Translations under genes and position numbers: made by a program
Shown: positions 62,457 through 64,000 of the stretch, one piece after another
How positions within the stretch are numbered: the stretch's first letter is position 1
Layout of the letters: each line of letters starts with the position of its first letter
Source: Aeoliella straminimaris
GTDB taxonomy: Bacteria > Planctomycetota > Planctomycetia > Pirellulales > Lacipirellulaceae
Length of the DNA: 64,000 nt
NCBI RefSeq assembly: GCF_024054565.1
Contig: NZ_JAMXLR010000011.1
Location: 21,367-85,366 of the forward strand
Direction of reading: 5' to 3'
Notes under the pieces: generated by a model
The model's database searches: none
Seen by the model: the letters and a program-made list of their open reading frames with translations, nothing else
Told to the model about the DNA's origin: nothing

Positions 62457-64000
62457 ATGTCGAGCAAGTCAACATCTGCTGCGCGAGACAGTCCCTATGG
62501 CCCCAATCGCAAACGCAGAGCACGCTCAGCCAACACCAAGCACAACCTTTCGTACCGTCCCAAAATCGAATTGCTCGAAGATCGTCGCATGCTGGCGATT
62601 GTCACTTGGGACGGTGGAGGTGACGCAGTCTCTTGGCACGACCCAGCTAACTGGGATACGGACGTTCTTCCCGGTGATGTCGACGATGTAATCATCGACC
62701 TCCCTAACGACAACACCATCGAGGTAACGAACGACGTTCTAGTTAATAGCGTCAACAGCCAGGAGTTCGTCAATATATTCAGCGTTTCCACTTTCACGGT
62801 CAACTCCGATTCTACCTTCGCTGGCGGCGTAACAGTGAGTGCCTCCAGCACGCTGAATGGAACTGGCGATATCACACTTGATGGCAGCAGCTTTACGGGC
62901 GGCAACGGTAGGATTGACGGGACCGGTCGTTTGACAGTCGCAGCCGGTGCAGAACTGAATGTGGTCTCCAGTCAAACGACTATCGTGAGCCGGACAACTG
63001 ATGTGTTCGGGACCCTTGCGATTAGCTCGCCGGCCAATGACTTCTCCGGGCCACGCCTCGTGCTGGATGGAGTGGGCGATCAGGTTGTCGTTCATGCTGG
63101 AGGCGTAATGCACCTGAAGGGTGCAGCAATCATTAGCGCGACCTCGGAGGGCCGCATTCTTAATGAAGGGTCCCTGCTCCGCACTGGTCCTGGTATCGTC
63201 CAACTGACGGCAGAAGTCGACAACCGCGGCGACGCCCAACTCCTTGGCGGTGAACTGCAGATCAATGGCGGTGGTAGTTCGAGTCGCGCGATCAATGTAG
63301 AAGCTGATGCGACTCTCAATCTCCGCGGTGGCTTCTCATTTACCTCTCCAGTAGCGGTTACGGGTGAAGGTCGATTGGAGATCACCGGTGGGGCACATGA
63401 CTTCACAGGTAGTGATATTTTGGTCAGTGGTTCAGCCACCTTCGTTAGCAGCACGGTTACGATTGCCAACACGCTGCCAGCCGAATTGGAGATCGATCAA
63501 ATTCGCGTTAGCACTGTCATCTTCAACGCTGACCAAACAGTTGATTCGGTCGACGCTGATTTTGGCACCATCTCCGGCAGCGGCAATCTGACGTTCACCG
63601 GGATGAGTCGCTTCAATCAAAGTCGACTTACAGGTACGGGGGCCGTCATTTTTGCTGAAGCGTCGACGATCAATGTTTTCAGTCTTGGTGTTACCATCGA
63701 ACCGCCCGTGGAGAATAAAGGACATGTGAGGGCGTTCGGCGATGCTCGCTTCAATCAAGGCCTCGTTAATCGTCCAGAGGCTACGTTCGAACTGTTAAAC
63801 TCCGCATCAGAGTCGTTCACGGCTGCGCCCTTAGTCAATGAGGGGACACTACGAAAAACAGGGGATGGACAGGCCCTATTCTCGTCGACGTCCTTCATTG
63901 AAAATCACGGATCAATCGAAGTGGCCAGTGGAGAGCTCATCCTGCCAGCCGGTTCAACGACCACATCGATCGATGTTCCGATAGATACAACCTTGCGATT
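62457..64000 (+). CDS. Giant surface protein, 5' part (runs off the window)
   Basis: An open frame with no stop codon for at least 514 codons up to the window edge. The N-terminus is basic and polar (residues 1-38), followed by the planctomycete export-type motif L40-EDRRMLA47, seen in many very large planctomycete surface proteins. After it come repetitive beta-helix-like sequences rich in Gly, Thr, Ser, Asn and Val ('VTWDGGGDAVSWHDPANW', then LxGTGxLTxxxGA-type turns), as in autotransporter passenger or pectin-lyase-like folds. GGGAGG lies 10 nt before the ATG. The 3' end and any C-terminal anchor are outside the window. Confidence 0.88.
   Translation, partial: MSSKSTSAARDSPYGPNRKRRARSANTKHNLSYRPKIELLEDRRMLAIVTWDGGGDAVSWHDPANWDTDVLPGDVDDVIIDLPNDNTIEVTNDVLVNSVNSQEFVNIFSVSTFTVNSDSTFAGGVTVSASSTLNGTGDITLDGSSFTGGNGRIDGTGRLTVAAGAELNVVSSQTTIVSRTTDVFGTLAISSPANDFSGPRLVLDGVGDQVVVHAGGVMHLKGAAIISATSEGRILNEGSLLRTGPGIVQLTAEVDNRGDAQLLGGELQINGGGSSSRAINVEADATLNLRGGFSFTSPVAVTGEGRLEITGGAHDFTGSDILVSGSATFVSSTVTIANTLPAELEIDQIRVSTVIFNADQTVDSVDADFGTISGSGNLTFTGMSRFNQSRLTGTGAVIFAEASTINVFSLGVTIEPPVENKGHVRAFGDARFNQGLVNRPEATFELLNSASESFTAAPLVNEGTLRKTGDGQALFSSTSFIENHGSIEVASGELILPAGSTTTSIDVPIDTTLR

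Overview
The window looks like chromosomal DNA of a planctomycete, most likely order Pirellulales (family Lacipirellulaceae is my guess). This is inferred from marker families: two DUF1559 pseudopilin-like proteins with [14 protein letters not shown] leaders, PEP-CTERM proteins carrying dockerin-like 'GDFNDDG..DLADYTVW' segments, a giant surface protein with the LEDRRMLA export-type motif, and lipid A genes (lpxD, lpxI) showing a Gram-negative-type envelope. No rRNA, tRNA, IS element or CRISPR array was recognised.

Layout. 0-9 kb: a secreted cyclophilin, a DUF423 membrane protein, an ECF sigma factor, a DUF1559 protein, a periplasmic protein with a C-terminal CXXCH haem motif, and several small anchored proteins of unknown function. 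Between the sigma factor and the DUF1559 gene is about 1 kb without a gene, carrying an orphan intrinsic terminator on the minus strand. 9-19 kb: a site-2-protease-like protein with a mutated HEXXH motif, a GAF/HD-GYP signalling protein, YgfZ with a LarA-like protein, a lipoprotein, a J-domain protein, and lpxD-lpxI. 19-27 kb: a receiver-less sigma-54 activator, two small basic proteins sharing a C-terminal motif, a degenerate receiver protein, a PEP-CTERM protein, a membrane-anchored PhnD-like protein, and a two-gene RNA-modification operon whose first gene fuses TrhO to an RluA-type pseudouridine synthase.

27-51 kb: a plant-polysaccharide (arabinan / rhamnogalacturonan-type) utilisation region. 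It holds a GH106-type rhamnosidase, a 1245-residue GH43-GH43-GH51 enzyme, araD, araA, a sodium/solute symporter and a second GH51 arabinofuranosidase, all on the plus strand. A strong terminator follows, then a convergent 1011-residue fused PEP-CTERM protein and a second DUF1559 protein, and then an ECF sigma / anti-sigma-like pair leading into a second GH106-type enzyme. Inferred logic: secreted enzymes release L-arabinose and L-rhamnose, the symporter imports sugar, and AraA/AraD process arabinose. Ribulokinase (araB) is not in the window.

51-61 kb: the most unusual part, a nine-gene minus-strand operon with several 4-nt overlaps. In order of transcription: GcvH-like lipoyl-carrier protein, CobW/G3E GTPase, small HdrA-N-like Fe-S protein, 2x[4Fe-4S] protein, radical SAM protein, a DUF116 / isoprenyl diphosphate synthase fusion, a prenyltransferase-repeat protein, a squalene-hopene-cyclase-like protein with a DXDDT motif, and a NifS/IscS-type cysteine desulfurase. 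I read it as a candidate undescribed pathway that makes a cyclic terpenoid and modifies it by Fe-S / radical chemistry. 61-64 kb: a PEP-CTERM protein, then the 5' part of a giant surface protein that runs off the window end.
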